Source of the DNA: Crocinitomicaceae bacterium
Lineage (GTDB): Bacteria > Bacteroidota > Bacteroidia > Flavobacteriales_D > Crocinitomicaceae
NCBI GenBank assembly: GCA_030830785.1
Contig: JAURMI010000003.1
Span: 1 to 64,000 of the forward strand
Length of the DNA stretch: 64,000 nt
Reading direction: 5' to 3'
A program made the translations under genes and the position numbers. Positions 1-8,114 of the stretch are shown piece by piece. Every line of letters begins with the position of its first letter. Position 1 is the first letter of the stretch. A model generated the notes under the pieces. That model searched no databases. It was given only the letters and a program-made list of their open reading frames with translations, and was not told the DNA's origin.

Positions 1-1
1 C

Positions 2-2437
2 AATGGCTTAATCATTGGGGCGGGCAATATATTAAATGGCAATACCACCTATCCTGCGCCTTATGGCAATTGGTATTGGGGAGCGAGGCATCAGTTCTTG
101 GTATTGGCCTCCGAACTGCAAGCTGCAGGGCTCAGTGCCGGGCCAATTAATTCATTGGCTTTTGAAGTGGCCAGCACCATCGGTGAGTTTTATTCCTATA
201 TCGACATCTCCTTGAACCATACCGATTTAACAGATTTAGCGCCTGAATTTCTTCCTCTAAATGGTCAAGAATTACATACCAATTTTAAATTAAATGCCCA
301 AGGAGAAACGGTTTATCTCTTCGATTCGAATAATCAACTCCAAGACCAACTCCAAATCAAGAGTCCAAGAGCAGATATTTCTGTTGGAAGATTTCCAAAT
401 GGTGCGTCTCTCATTTCTTGGATGTCTCCAACCCTAGGTAGTTCCAATAATGTGGCCCAAATTTATAATGATTCGCTACCGCGACCACAAATTTCTATCA
501 AAAGTACCCTGCTCAATGGGCCAATTAATGTTGAAATCACAACTACTGTTCCAAGTAACCAAGGCAAGCTTGTCTTTACGACAAACGGCTATGACCCTAC
601 CTTTAATTCAATCGTGTATTCGGGTCCTATCAATATTGCCTACAATCAAGTGCTGCGCGCCAAAGTCTTTCCTGTCAATTCACCAACTACCCTACCTAGT
701 GAACAAGCCGTGGCGAGTTATAGTTTCAATGTTTCACATACCACGCCGATATTGATGGTGAATACAGCACCTACTAATTTATATGGCAACACTGGAATTT
801 TTGAAAATTGGTGGACAGATTGGGTCAAGCCGGCTTATGGAATATTAATCGATACGGGAGAGGCACACACCATAATCCATGAAGGCATTGCGGCAATTAG
901 AATGGATGGCGGTGCGGGCGGAAGTAGGTCTCAACCTCAGCATTCTTTTCGCTTGAGTTGGGCAGATGGAACCTACGGAGACCAACCTATTGTTGAAGCA
1001 ATATTACCCGACAGACCAAATAGGCATCTGTACAGTGATTTTTATTTAAGAAACGGATCTAATCAGTATTTAAACTTGCCCTACAAAGATGCTTTTCAAG
1101 TAAAAATGATGAGTCAAGGCACAGACAATTATTATTCGAGCTATAGACCTGTAAGTGTATATATCAATGGTTGGTACAATGGTTTGTACGAATTACGCGA
1201 AAAATTCAATCAAGAATATTTTCAAGAGCACGATGATGCCTCAAAAGATTCCATAGAAATCTTGTCATTGAGTTATTGGTATAATCTTGTGCTTAGAGCT
1301 GTTGAAGGAGACGTCAATAATTTTTGGAATTCGTATAATCAATTTCTTGGGTTAAATACAAATTCTACCACGTATTGGCAAGAAGCAGACCAATATTTTG
1401 ATCTTAAGCATTATACCGATTACATCATCGGGGAGTCTTGGATTGGCAATGTTGATTGGCCGCAAAACAATATTAAAATTTATCGCTCAGATGCTTCTCA
1501 AATGCGGTGGCGCTTTGCCCTTATTGATTTAGAACTCTCCCTGCAGCCCAATGGCTGGTCCCATTGTCAAGATAACCACATTGCCTACATGAAGAACATC
1601 AACTCAATTCCATATATAATGATATGGAAGAAAAGCATGCTCAATGAAATGTACCGCAATTATTTTATCAATCGTTTTGCAGATCAAATGAATACAAGTT
1701 TTAGACCAGAAAATTTGATCAACACCGAAATGGAATTTTATAACTCTATGCTTCCCGAAATGCCTCTTGAATTTGCACGTTGGGGTGATCCTAATAATAT
1801 TGCTGGGCAAATGGCAGTTTTTGAAGCCAAACACCTTGAATTTCAACAAGAACTCTTGTGTAGGTCAACTTATGTTTTTAACCACTTACGTTCTGAATTT
1901 AACCTAGTTAAGAAAGTTGAAGTTACCCTTACCGTTGAGCCAGAAAATGCCGGAGAAATTCATTTAAATACCATACAGCCGAGCACTTATCCTTGGTCAG
2001 GAACCTACTTTGATGGAGTGCCAATTTCGCTTCAACCCATCGCTAAACCTGGTTTTGAATTTTCACATTGGCTTCCTGCCTCAAATATTGTAGATAGTCT
2101 AATGGATAGCCTCAAAATCAACGTAACGCAAAATTCGCAAACTTTTACGGCTGTTTTTAAATCTGTTCCTATCATTGCCGATGGCCCAGACATTCATTTT
2201 AGTGTGAATCCAAATCCAAACAATGGTTTCTTTGATTTGATCAGCGATAATAAAACCATTGCCAAAGAATGTTCATTTTTTGTGTGTGACAATCAAGGAA
2301 GAGTTGTAGAAAATGGACAGGTTTCTCAAACCAATCAAACGCCAATAGATCTTTCAATAAATTGTGCAGGAATTTATTTTATCAATATTTATCAAAATTC
2401 GGCATTAATTGAATGTTTGAAAATACTTAAATATTAA
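2..2437 (+). CDS. T9SS-secreted CotH-kinase / lamin-tail protein (5' end outside window)
   Basis: The reading frame is open to the left edge, so the start lies outside the window; the first upstream-looking start (TTG at 98) is not a real start. Order seen: a Bacteroidota surface module (motif PAPYGNWYWGARHQF, nt 50-230); the second half of a lamin-tail domain (KLNAQGETVYLFD, then DISVGRFPNG, nt 270-440); a chitobiase/hexosaminidase C-terminal-like Ig domain (FTTNGYDPT, nt 480-700); a CotH domain (nt 740-1900) with RMDGGAGGSRS, YLRNGSNQ, GLYELREKFN and RWRFALIDLEL; an InlB-like repeat (KPGFEFSHWLPAS, about nt 1915-2150); and a type A T9SS sorting domain beginning FSVNPNPNNGFFD. CotH proteins in spore formers are protein kinases; the role of secreted bacterial forms is not settled. 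The lamin-tail domain seems to lack its first half. It converges on meaB with a 6 bp gap. Confidence 0.85.
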   Translation, partial: NGLIIGAGNILNGNTTYPAPYGNWYWGARHQFLVLASELQAAGLSAGPINSLAFEVASTIGEFYSYIDISLNHTDLTDLAPEFLPLNGQELHTNFKLNAQGETVYLFDSNNQLQDQLQIKSPRADISVGRFPNGASLISWMSPTLGSSNNVAQIYNDSLPRPQISIKSTLLNGPINVEITTTVPSNQGKLVFTTNGYDPTFNSIVYSGPINIAYNQVLRAKVFPVNSPTTLPSEQAVASYSFNVSHTTPILMVNTAPTNLYGNTGIFENWWTDWVKPAYGILIDTGEAHTIIHEGIAAIRMDGGAGGSRSQPQHSFRLSWADGTYGDQPIVEAILPDRPNRHLYSDFYLRNGSNQYLNLPYKDAFQVKMMSQGTDNYYSSYRPVSVYINGWYNGLYELREKFNQEYFQEHDDASKDSIEILSLSYWYNLVLRAVEGDVNNFWNSYNQFLGLNTNSTTYWQEADQYFDLKHYTDYIIGESWIGNVDWPQNNIKIYRSDASQMRWRFALIDLELSLQPNGWSHCQDNHIAYMKNINSIPYIMIWKKSMLNEMYRNYFINRFADQMNTSFRPENLINTEMEFYNSMLPEMPLEFARWGDPNNIAGQMAVFEAKHLEFQQELLCRSTYVFNHLRSEFNLVKKVEVTLTVEPENAGEIHLNTIQPSTYPWSGTYFDGVPISLQPIAKPGFEFSHWLPASNIVDSLMDSLKINVTQNSQTFTAVFKSVPIIADGPDIHFSVNPNPNNGFFDLISDNKTIAKECSFFVCDNQGRVVENGQVSQTNQTPIDLSINCAGIYFINIYQNSALIECLKILKY

Positions 2438-2443
2438 AGGGTA

Positions 2444-3475
2444 TTATTTTCTTTCAATTTTCAGCTTTGTAAGTGCTTCATAGGCCATCATCTTGCCTTC
2501 TGCAATGGCTTGCTTTAATGACTCAAAAATTATAAGGTTGCTTTGATTGGAATAAAATTCACTTTGTAATAAATCTATTAGAAGCTGATTAAATAAAGCC
2601 AATTCTTGATCTTGGCGCCTGTTCACAAGACTTCCGTTCAATGTAGCATGATTAAAATACGACTCGGTAATTTGCCAAATTTTATCAAGACCTGAACCCA
2701 AAAGACCCGATGCACACTCAACTTTTGGTTGCCACTTATCTGTACGCGAAGCAAATAAATGAATTGCAGAGGCATATTCCTTACGCGCCAGCATGGCTAA
2801 ATTTTCATTCTCGCCATCGGCTTTATTGATCACAATAAGATCGGCTAGCTCCATAATTCCCCTCTTGATACCCTGTAATTGATCACCAGCGCCAGCAAGC
2901 ATCAATAGAATGAAAAAATCTACCATTCCATGAACTAAGGTTTCAGACTGACCCACACCCACAGTTTCAATTAATATGATATCAAATCCTGCGGCTTCAC
3001 ACAAGGCAATCGCTTGTCGTGTATTTTTTGCCACACCACCCAGGGTTTGACCTGCAGCAGTGGGTCGAATAAACGCATTTGGATTTTGTGAAAGTTGCTC
3101 CATTCTGGTTTTATCACCCAAAATGCTACCACCACTAAGTGTGGAAGATGGATCTATGGCTAACACTGCGACTTTATGTCCGGCTTCTATGAGCTGAAGA
3201 CCAAAATTCTCAATAAGCGTGCTTTTTCCAACTCCCGGTATACCAGTTATTCCAATACGTTTTGCAGGAATTTTTGGCCCAGTAAGTGCGCCCATGAGTT
3301 CATGCGCTTGTTCTAGGTCATCGCTATTTGTGCTTTCAATCAAGGTAATCGCTTGTGCTAAAGCGTTGTGCGAAGCTGTCTTTATACCCTTCAACAATTC
3401 GCGATGAGTACGGGTTGAACGATGTTGCCTTTTGGCCTCAAACCAATTATCGATATTTTTCTTATTTGGCTTCAA
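2444..3475 (-). CDS. meaB: Methylmalonyl-CoA mutase-associated GTPase MeaB
   Basis: G3E-family P-loop GTPase that, in known homologues, loads and protects the adenosylcobalamin cofactor of methylmalonyl-CoA mutase in the cytoplasm. Visible are an N-terminal helical extension, the P-loop GIPGVGKST (about residues 78-86), the family segment LAIDPSSTLSGGSILGDKTR, the switch segment ETVGVGQSE and the guanine-specificity motif NKAD. The 343-residue length is normal. It is last of a four-gene minus-strand operon and its start lies 14 bp inside the end of elbB, implying coupled translation. No mutase gene is in the window, so the partner must be elsewhere. Older annotation calls this family ArgK/LAO transport ATPase. 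Confidence 0.93.
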   Translation of the reverse strand: MKPNKKNIDNWFEAKRQHRSTRTHRELLKGIKTASHNALAQAITLIESTNSDDLEQAHELMGALTGPKIPAKRIGITGIPGVGKSTLIENFGLQLIEAGHKVAVLAIDPSSTLSGGSILGDKTRMEQLSQNPNAFIRPTAAGQTLGGVAKNTRQAIALCEAAGFDIILIETVGVGQSETLVHGMVDFFILLMLAGAGDQLQGIKRGIMELADLIVINKADGENENLAMLARKEYASAIHLFASRTDKWQPKVECASGLLGSGLDKIWQITESYFNHATLNGSLVNRRQDQELALFNQLLIDLLQSEFYSNQSNLIIFESLKQAIAEGKMMAYEALTKLKIERK

Positions 3476-4151
3476 TTAATTCTTTTAGCGCCAATAACGC
3501 CTTGGCGATATTATTTTGTAATTGTGGCAGGCTAGCTTCCATCATATAGCAAGGTGCTGTTATTATACGATTTGCATGGTCAACGCAGATTTCATCTATG
3601 GTACAATCTGGTGTTTGAACACCTTTGTTTTGCATTCCTTGTTGAAAGGCAGAAATTTCGTAAGGTGAGGCGGCATGCCTGCTTCCAATGGTTAGCTTTT
3701 GATTTATTGGCATGCCATCAAAGGCCAAAGCCAAGAGCACTGGACTCACACATAATGCCACTATAGGTTTGCCAACATTGTATAGATTGACAAGTAATAA
3801 TTTAACATCTGCACGTATGCTCCCTTTTGGACCTTCAAACGCCCATGTAGAAAAATTCTTGGCGCTTCCGAAGCCACCGGGTATTACAAGTGCATCTATA
3901 TCGGCGGGTACAACAGTTTTAATATTTTGAATTTGACCTCGCGCAATACGTGCTGCCTCTTCAAGCATATTTCTTTTCTGTGCAATTTCTTTTCCGTCTA
4001 AATGATTGATGACGTGATGTTGATGGGCATCTATTCCTATACAAACTGCCTCATAACCCATACGCTGGATTTCCAACAAGGTTATGACGGTTTCATGAAT
4101 TTCGGCACCATCATAAACACCAGCTCCTGAAAGCAATACACCTATTTTCAT
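3462..4151 (-). CDS. elbB: ElbB-like glyoxalase / DJ-1-PfpI superfamily protein
   Basis: Member of the ElbB (sigma cross-reacting protein 27A) branch of the class I glutamine-amidotransferase-like fold. The N-terminus is MKIGVLLSGAGVYDGAEIHE; the middle has VIPGGFGSAKNF (about residues 89-100), and the nucleophile elbow VALCVSPVLLA carries the conserved cysteine (about Cys134). The E. coli homologue has weak glyoxalase activity and was linked to isoprenoid biosynthesis. Length (229 residues) fits. The ATG overlaps the bshA stop by 4 bp and the gene end overlaps meaB by 14 bp. Co-transcription with bshA suggests handling of reactive carbonyls or thiols, but this is inference. Confidence 0.9.
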   Translation of the reverse strand: MKIGVLLSGAGVYDGAEIHETVITLLEIQRMGYEAVCIGIDAHQHHVINHLDGKEIAQKRNMLEEAARIARGQIQNIKTVVPADIDALVIPGGFGSAKNFSTWAFEGPKGSIRADVKLLLVNLYNVGKPIVALCVSPVLLALAFDGMPINQKLTIGSRHAASPYEISAFQQGMQNKGVQTPDCTIDEICVDHANRIITAPCYMMEASLPQLQNNIAKALLALKELIEAK

Positions 4152-5275
4152 TTGTTTTTTTGCACTAATTTAATATATAAATTTTCGTAATGTGGTAGCA
4201 CTTTTTCCAGGCTAAACTTATTAGCAGTTTCCATTGCACCCTGTTTGAAGCCCAAAATATTTTTAGGCTCAATAATTTCTAACACATAATTAGCCATTTG
4301 TTCAATATCACCAACTTTTGCAACATATCCGGATACTCCATGTCGATTTACCTCTGGTATGCCTCCAGTATTTGATGAAACAACCGGCACACCCAGAGAC
4401 ATAGCCTCAAGAGCAGCCAATCCAAAGCTTTCCGTTTTAGATGGCAATAAAAAGACATCGGCGATTTCTAATACATGCGCAGTATCTCTAACCTTGCCTA
4501 AGAAAATGACATCATCACATAATTTTAATTCGCGGCATAAGCGTTCGCAGGCATATCGATCTGGGCCATCTCCTACCAAAATAAGTTTACAATCCCTTTG
4601 ATGGCGTACAATTGAAAATATACGGATTACATCTTCTGTGCGTTTTACAGGGCGAAAATTCGAAACATGACACAAGATAGTTTGATCTTGATTTGCATAT
4701 TTACTACGTATGTAAGACTTTGAGCTGTCTTTAGGCGAAATTGGCGGTACAAAATTTGGAATAACTTCAATATTGGAACTGACTTTAAAATGATTGAGCG
4801 TGTCTTTTTTTAAACTTTCGGAAACAGCCGTTACAGCGTCGGAATGATTAATGCAAAAAGTTATCACAGGTTCAAAAGATGGATCTTTTCCAACAAGCGT
4901 TATATCGGTGCCGTGAAGTGTGGTTACAAAGGGGATTTTAATACCTTCGGCCAATAATATTTGCTTTGCCATATAAGCGGCCGAGGCATGAGGAATGGCA
5001 TAATGAACATGAAGAATATCTAATTTCTCATATTTTACTACATCCACCATTTTACTTGCCAATTGCGTTTCATAAGGCTGGAAATCAAATAAAGGATAAT
5101 CTGTGATAGAAACCTCGTGATAAAATATATTTTCACGAAATGAACCCAAGCGTACAGGCTGAGAATAGGTGATGAAATGAACTTCATGACCCTTGCTAGC
5201 AAGTGCTTTACCTAATTCAGTTGCAACAACACCACTTCCACCAAAAGTTGGATAAAGAACGATTCCTATTTTCAT
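4148..5275 (-). CDS. bshA: BshA: N-acetyl-alpha-D-glucosaminyl L-malate synthase
   Basis: First enzyme of bacillithiol synthesis, joining UDP-GlcNAc and L-malate. It is a GT4-type GT-B glycosyltransferase: the BshA-type N-terminus YPTFGGSGVVATELG with ITYSQPVRLG, HVHYAIPHASAAYMA, then TTLHGTDITLVG, and in the C-terminal half KTESFGLAALEAMSLG with the GT4 EX7E signature. At 375 residues it matches the family closely. The 1 bp overlap upstream and 4 bp overlap downstream place it in the operon starting at 5847. bshB and bshC are not in the window. Alternative: a general GT4 enzyme, less likely given the strong BshA signatures. Confidence 0.92.
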   Translation of the reverse strand: MKIGIVLYPTFGGSGVVATELGKALASKGHEVHFITYSQPVRLGSFRENIFYHEVSITDYPLFDFQPYETQLASKMVDVVKYEKLDILHVHYAIPHASAAYMAKQILLAEGIKIPFVTTLHGTDITLVGKDPSFEPVITFCINHSDAVTAVSESLKKDTLNHFKVSSNIEVIPNFVPPISPKDSSKSYIRSKYANQDQTILCHVSNFRPVKRTEDVIRIFSIVRHQRDCKLILVGDGPDRYACERLCRELKLCDDVIFLGKVRDTAHVLEIADVFLLPSKTESFGLAALEAMSLGVPVVSSNTGGIPEVNRHGVSGYVAKVGDIEQMANYVLEIIEPKNILGFKQGAMETANKFSLEKVLPHYENLYIKLVQKNK

Positions 5276-5847
5276 TATTGACTATCTATTGGTATAAAAA
5301 ACGTGAGTCTGTAAATAATGGGTAAAATTCTTACAACTTGCCCAAATTCGTTTTTAATTTTAAAAGAATAACTACTTCTAAATGGACTATTCGTTGCATT
5401 GATTAAATCATAGAACAATGCCGCATTTAATCTTACTTTATCAGTTAGCTTTAGATAAAAACCACCCCCAACCATCAAATTTGGCGACCACGGCTTTACT
5501 GTTTCTAAAGGATTTACAAAACTATATGGACTTTTTAAGTATTGAAATTCGATTCCCCCAAAAATAAGTTCCTGATATCTGTAGTGAGCAAATATGCCAC
5601 CACCCCAAGTTGTCATGTTGCTTTGAACTCCTAAATTATTGGACCAATTTCGCTGAATTCTAAGTGAGGGTCCAACGATGAGCGCATCCGAAATGCGTGC
5701 AGCATATTTTATTTCGCCACCAACCGATCCGCCAAGATTTGAAAAACCAATGTATGGTTCAACACCTAATTCGGCGCCTTGGTAGTTAAGCTGAGCCATT
5801 AAATGCGAGAATAAGTTAATACAAAGGGTAAGCAACAGGTATCGCAT
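5275..5847 (-). CDS. Predicted small outer-membrane beta-barrel protein, function unknown
   Basis: A signal peptide (MRYLLLTLCINLFSHLMA, then QLNYQG) is followed by alternating aromatic and polar strands typical of an 8-stranded barrel (GGSVGGEIKYAARI, TWGGGIFAHYRYQ, NLMVGGGFYLKLTDKVRLNAALFYDL). The C-terminus IIYRLTFFIPIDSQ resembles a last strand but lacks a terminal aromatic residue. It heads the bshA-elbB-meaB operon: 1 bp overlap with bshA and a TATCTTTG element 15 nt upstream of the ATG. I do not recognise a specific family. Confidence 0.75.
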   Translation of the reverse strand: MRYLLLTLCINLFSHLMAQLNYQGAELGVEPYIGFSNLGGSVGGEIKYAARISDALIVGPSLRIQRNWSNNLGVQSNMTTWGGGIFAHYRYQELIFGGIEFQYLKSPYSFVNPLETVKPWSPNLMVGGGFYLKLTDKVRLNAALFYDLINATNSPFRSSYSFKIKNEFGQVVRILPIIYRLTFFIPIDSQ

Positions 5848-5862
5848 AATTATTGTTTATTA

Positions 5863-5870
5863 CAAAGATA
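5863..5870 (-). promoter_or_regulatory. -7 promoter element of the bshA operon
   Basis: TATCTTTG on the minus strand is an exact match to the Bacteroidota sigma-ABfr -7 consensus TAnnTTTG. It ends 15 nt before the ATG at 5847. It is back-to-back with the folD promoter, so the two transcription starts diverge from a region of about 70 bp. Confidence 0.7.
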
Positions 5871-5875
5871 CAGGA

Positions 5876-5906
5876 TTTGTAGCCACGAGGCATCTTTGTA
5901 TCTTTG
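5876..5906 (+). promoter_or_regulatory. folD promoter (-33 TTTG and -7 TATCTTTG)
   Basis: TTTG at 5876-5879, a 19 nt spacer and TATCTTTG at 5899-5906 reproduce the Bacteroidota two-part promoter almost exactly. The predicted transcription start is about 5911-5913, giving a leader of only 6-8 nt before the ATG at 5919. The in-frame TTG at 5904 falls inside the -7 element and therefore cannot be the translation start. Confidence 0.75.
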
Positions 5907-5918
5907 CAAAAAAAACGC

Positions 5919-6797
5919 ATGACTATATTAGACGGCAAGGCAACGGCAGCCATCATTCGAGAAGAACTGAAAGAGGCTGTTCTAAAACGCAAAAGTGATG
6001 GTAAAAAGATACCTCATTTAGCTGCAGTTTTGGTGGGAAACGACGGGGGTTCGGTTTCTTATGTAACAGCTAAAGTAAAGGCTTGCGAAGAAATAGGATT
6101 TGAAAGCACGCTAATTCGATATGATGAAACCGTATCTGAGGAAATTTTATTGCAAAAAGTTGCCAATTTAAATCAAGACAATAGTATTGATGGATTCATT
6201 GTCCAGCTGCCTCTTCCAAAACATATTGATGAATTAAAAATCATTCAGGCAATTGATCCCAAAAAAGATGTTGATGGTTTTCACCCTCAAAACATTGGAA
6301 AAATGGTCTTGAATCTACCTGGTTTATTACCTGCAACTCCGGCTGGGATTATCGAATTAATTCGCCGCAATGAAATAGAAACTGAAGGTAAAAATTGCCT
6401 AATTATTGGGCGAAGTAATATTGTAGGCACCCCCTTATCTATTCTACTTGGGCGTAATGGGAAACCAGGAAATTGTACCGTCACACTTGCCCATTCCAAA
6501 ACCAGTAATCTTAAAACGCTTAGTTTAGAAGCTGATATTATTATTGCTGCAATTGGAAAACCGAACTTTATAAAGGCAAACATGGTAAAAGATGGAGCCG
6601 TAGTAATTGATGTGGGTACAACCAGGGTTGAAGATGCTTCTCGAGCCAGGGGATGGCGACTTGTTGGAGATGTGAAATTTGATGAAGTTGCACCAAAATG
6701 CAGTTATATATCTCCAGTTCCCGGAGGTGTAGGACCAATGACAATTGCCTCACTAATGATCAATACGCTCAAGGCTATTGAAAATAAATCCAAATAG
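5919..6797 (+). CDS. folD: FolD: methylenetetrahydrofolate dehydrogenase / methenyltetrahydrofolate cyclohydrolase
   Basis: Bifunctional cytosolic C1 enzyme interconverting 5,10-methylene-, methenyl- and 10-formyl-tetrahydrofolate. Seen: VLVGNDGGSVSYVTAKVKAC with the catalytic Tyr and Lys, IDGFIVQLPLPKHID, the DPKKDVDGFHP loop, a Rossmann segment (GRSNIVGTPLSILLG) and the C-terminal SPVPGGVGPMTIASL. Start chosen at ATG 5919 (MTILDGK) because the alternative TTG at 5904 lies inside the promoter; this gives 292 residues, the usual size. The next ATG directly abuts its stop codon. Confidence 0.96.
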   Translation: MTILDGKATAAIIREELKEAVLKRKSDGKKIPHLAAVLVGNDGGSVSYVTAKVKACEEIGFESTLIRYDETVSEEILLQKVANLNQDNSIDGFIVQLPLPKHIDELKIIQAIDPKKDVDGFHPQNIGKMVLNLPGLLPATPAGIIELIRRNEIETEGKNCLIIGRSNIVGTPLSILLGRNGKPGNCTVTLAHSKTSNLKTLSLEADIIIAAIGKPNFIKANMVKDGAVVIDVGTTRVEDASRARGWRLVGDVKFDEVAPKCSYISPVPGGVGPMTIASLMINTLKAIENKSK

Positions 6798-7007
6798 ATG
6801 GATCATCAATTTCAAATAGAAGGACCTTTTATTGAACTAATAGGCTTAATTAAAGCACTCGGTATCGCCCAGAATGGTGGGCATGCCAAAGCCATCGTGG
6901 AGCAAGGCATAGTTTATCGCAACGGAGAACGGGAATTACGCAAAAGAGCCAAGCTCGTAAGGGGTGATATTATTCAAATCGAAGCGCTTAAAATTCAACT
7001 CCAATAG
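6798..7007 (+). CDS. S4-domain RNA-binding protein (YbcJ-like)
   Basis: A 69-residue protein that is a single S4 domain: FIELIGLIKALGIAQNGGHA, then AIVEQGIVYRNGE and ELRKRAKLVRGDII form the usual alpha-L RNA-binding fold. It resembles the E. coli YbcJ family. The ATG follows the folD TAG with no gap, so it is almost certainly translated from the folD message. E. coli ybcJ is also adjacent to folD. The RNA target is unknown. Confidence 0.85.
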   Translation: MDHQFQIEGPFIELIGLIKALGIAQNGGHAKAIVEQGIVYRNGERELRKRAKLVRGDIIQIEALKIQLQ

Positions 7008-7032
7008 TTGTTCTTCATTATTTGAGCTATTC

Positions 7033-8112
7033 TTATTTTAGTGTCCTAAAATCTTGTCCTGATTTTAATTTTAAGAGCACGGCATAAATAAGGCGAATGC
7101 AATTTTCAACATCTTGTTTTTGAACCATTTCTACTGTGGTATGCATGTAACGCAGCGGCAATGAAATTAGTGCAGAAACCACCCCTTCATTTGAATATGC
7201 AAAGGCATCAGTGTCTGTCCCTGTTGAGCGTGAAACCGCTGCACGTTGAAATGGAATTTTTTCCATATTGGCCGCATCAATAATAAATCTCAATAAATTA
7301 TTTTGAACCGCAGGGCCATAAGTTAATACGGGCCCTTTTCCACTTTGTTGGTCACCATTTTCAACTTTATCCACCATAGGTGTTGCTGTATCATGACACA
7401 CGTCGGTAATAATAGCTATATCTGGCTTAATTCGATGGGCCATCATTTCGGCACCACGTAAACCAATTTCCTCTTGAACGGAATTAACCACATAAAGTGT
7501 AAAAGGTAATTTTTTCTTGCCTTCCGAGAGTAAGCGCGCAACCTCTGCTATCATGAACCCACCCACACGGTTATCTAGTGCACGGCCAACATATTTATTT
7601 TTATTTAAGACCATAAACTCGTCCTCGAACGTTGCCACGCATCCAACATGAACCCCCAAAGCTTCCACCTCCTCTTTTGAACTGCAACCGCAATCTAAAA
7701 AAATATTTTTCATACTTGGTGTTTCTTCCTTTTGTTGACGCATATGAATTGCTGGCCAACCAAATACAGCCTTTACAATACCATTGTCTGTATGTATATT
7801 AACGCGTTTTGAAGGCGCAATCATGTGGTCCGAACCTCCATTTCGACGCAAGTAAATGAAGCCGTCTTTGGTGATGTAGTGCACAAACCAAGAGATCTCG
7901 TCGGCATGTGCCTCAATCACGACCTTGTACTTTTGACCAGGATTTATTACAGCCGCTACAGAGCCATATGCATCAGTAATATATTCATCAACGAAAGGTT
8001 TAATATAATTAAGCCATAATTGTTGTCCCGAAGTCTCAAAACCCGTAGGGCTTGCATTATTGAGATAAGACGCTAAAAATTTTTCTGAATTATTTGAAAT
8101 GATTTTTTTCAT
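7033..8112 (-). CDS. M42 family glutamyl/leucyl aminopeptidase-like metallopeptidase
   Basis: Dinuclear zinc aminopeptidase of the M42 (PepA/YsdC/FrvX) family, normally a cytosolic tetrahedral dodecamer that trims peptides. Metal and catalytic segments visible: VVIEAHADEISWFV, YVGRALDNRVGGFMIAE (bridging Asp), NSVQEEIGLRGAE (catalytic Glu pair), ITDVCHDT and the C-terminal SLPLRYMHTTVEMV. Length 359 is typical. No signal peptide. It lies 2 bp downstream of the large T9SS gene 8115-12155 and may be co-transcribed, although a functional link is not evident. Some family members are annotated as endoglucanase M; peptidase is the better call. Confidence 0.92.
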   Translation of the reverse strand: MKKIISNNSEKFLASYLNNASPTGFETSGQQLWLNYIKPFVDEYITDAYGSVAAVINPGQKYKVVIEAHADEISWFVHYITKDGFIYLRRNGGSDHMIAPSKRVNIHTDNGIVKAVFGWPAIHMRQQKEETPSMKNIFLDCGCSSKEEVEALGVHVGCVATFEDEFMVLNKNKYVGRALDNRVGGFMIAEVARLLSEGKKKLPFTLYVVNSVQEEIGLRGAEMMAHRIKPDIAIITDVCHDTATPMVDKVENGDQQSGKGPVLTYGPAVQNNLLRFIIDAANMEKIPFQRAAVSRSTGTDTDAFAYSNEGVVSALISLPLRYMHTTVEMVQKQDVENCIRLIYAVLLKLKSGQDFRTLK

Positions 8113-8114
8113 AT

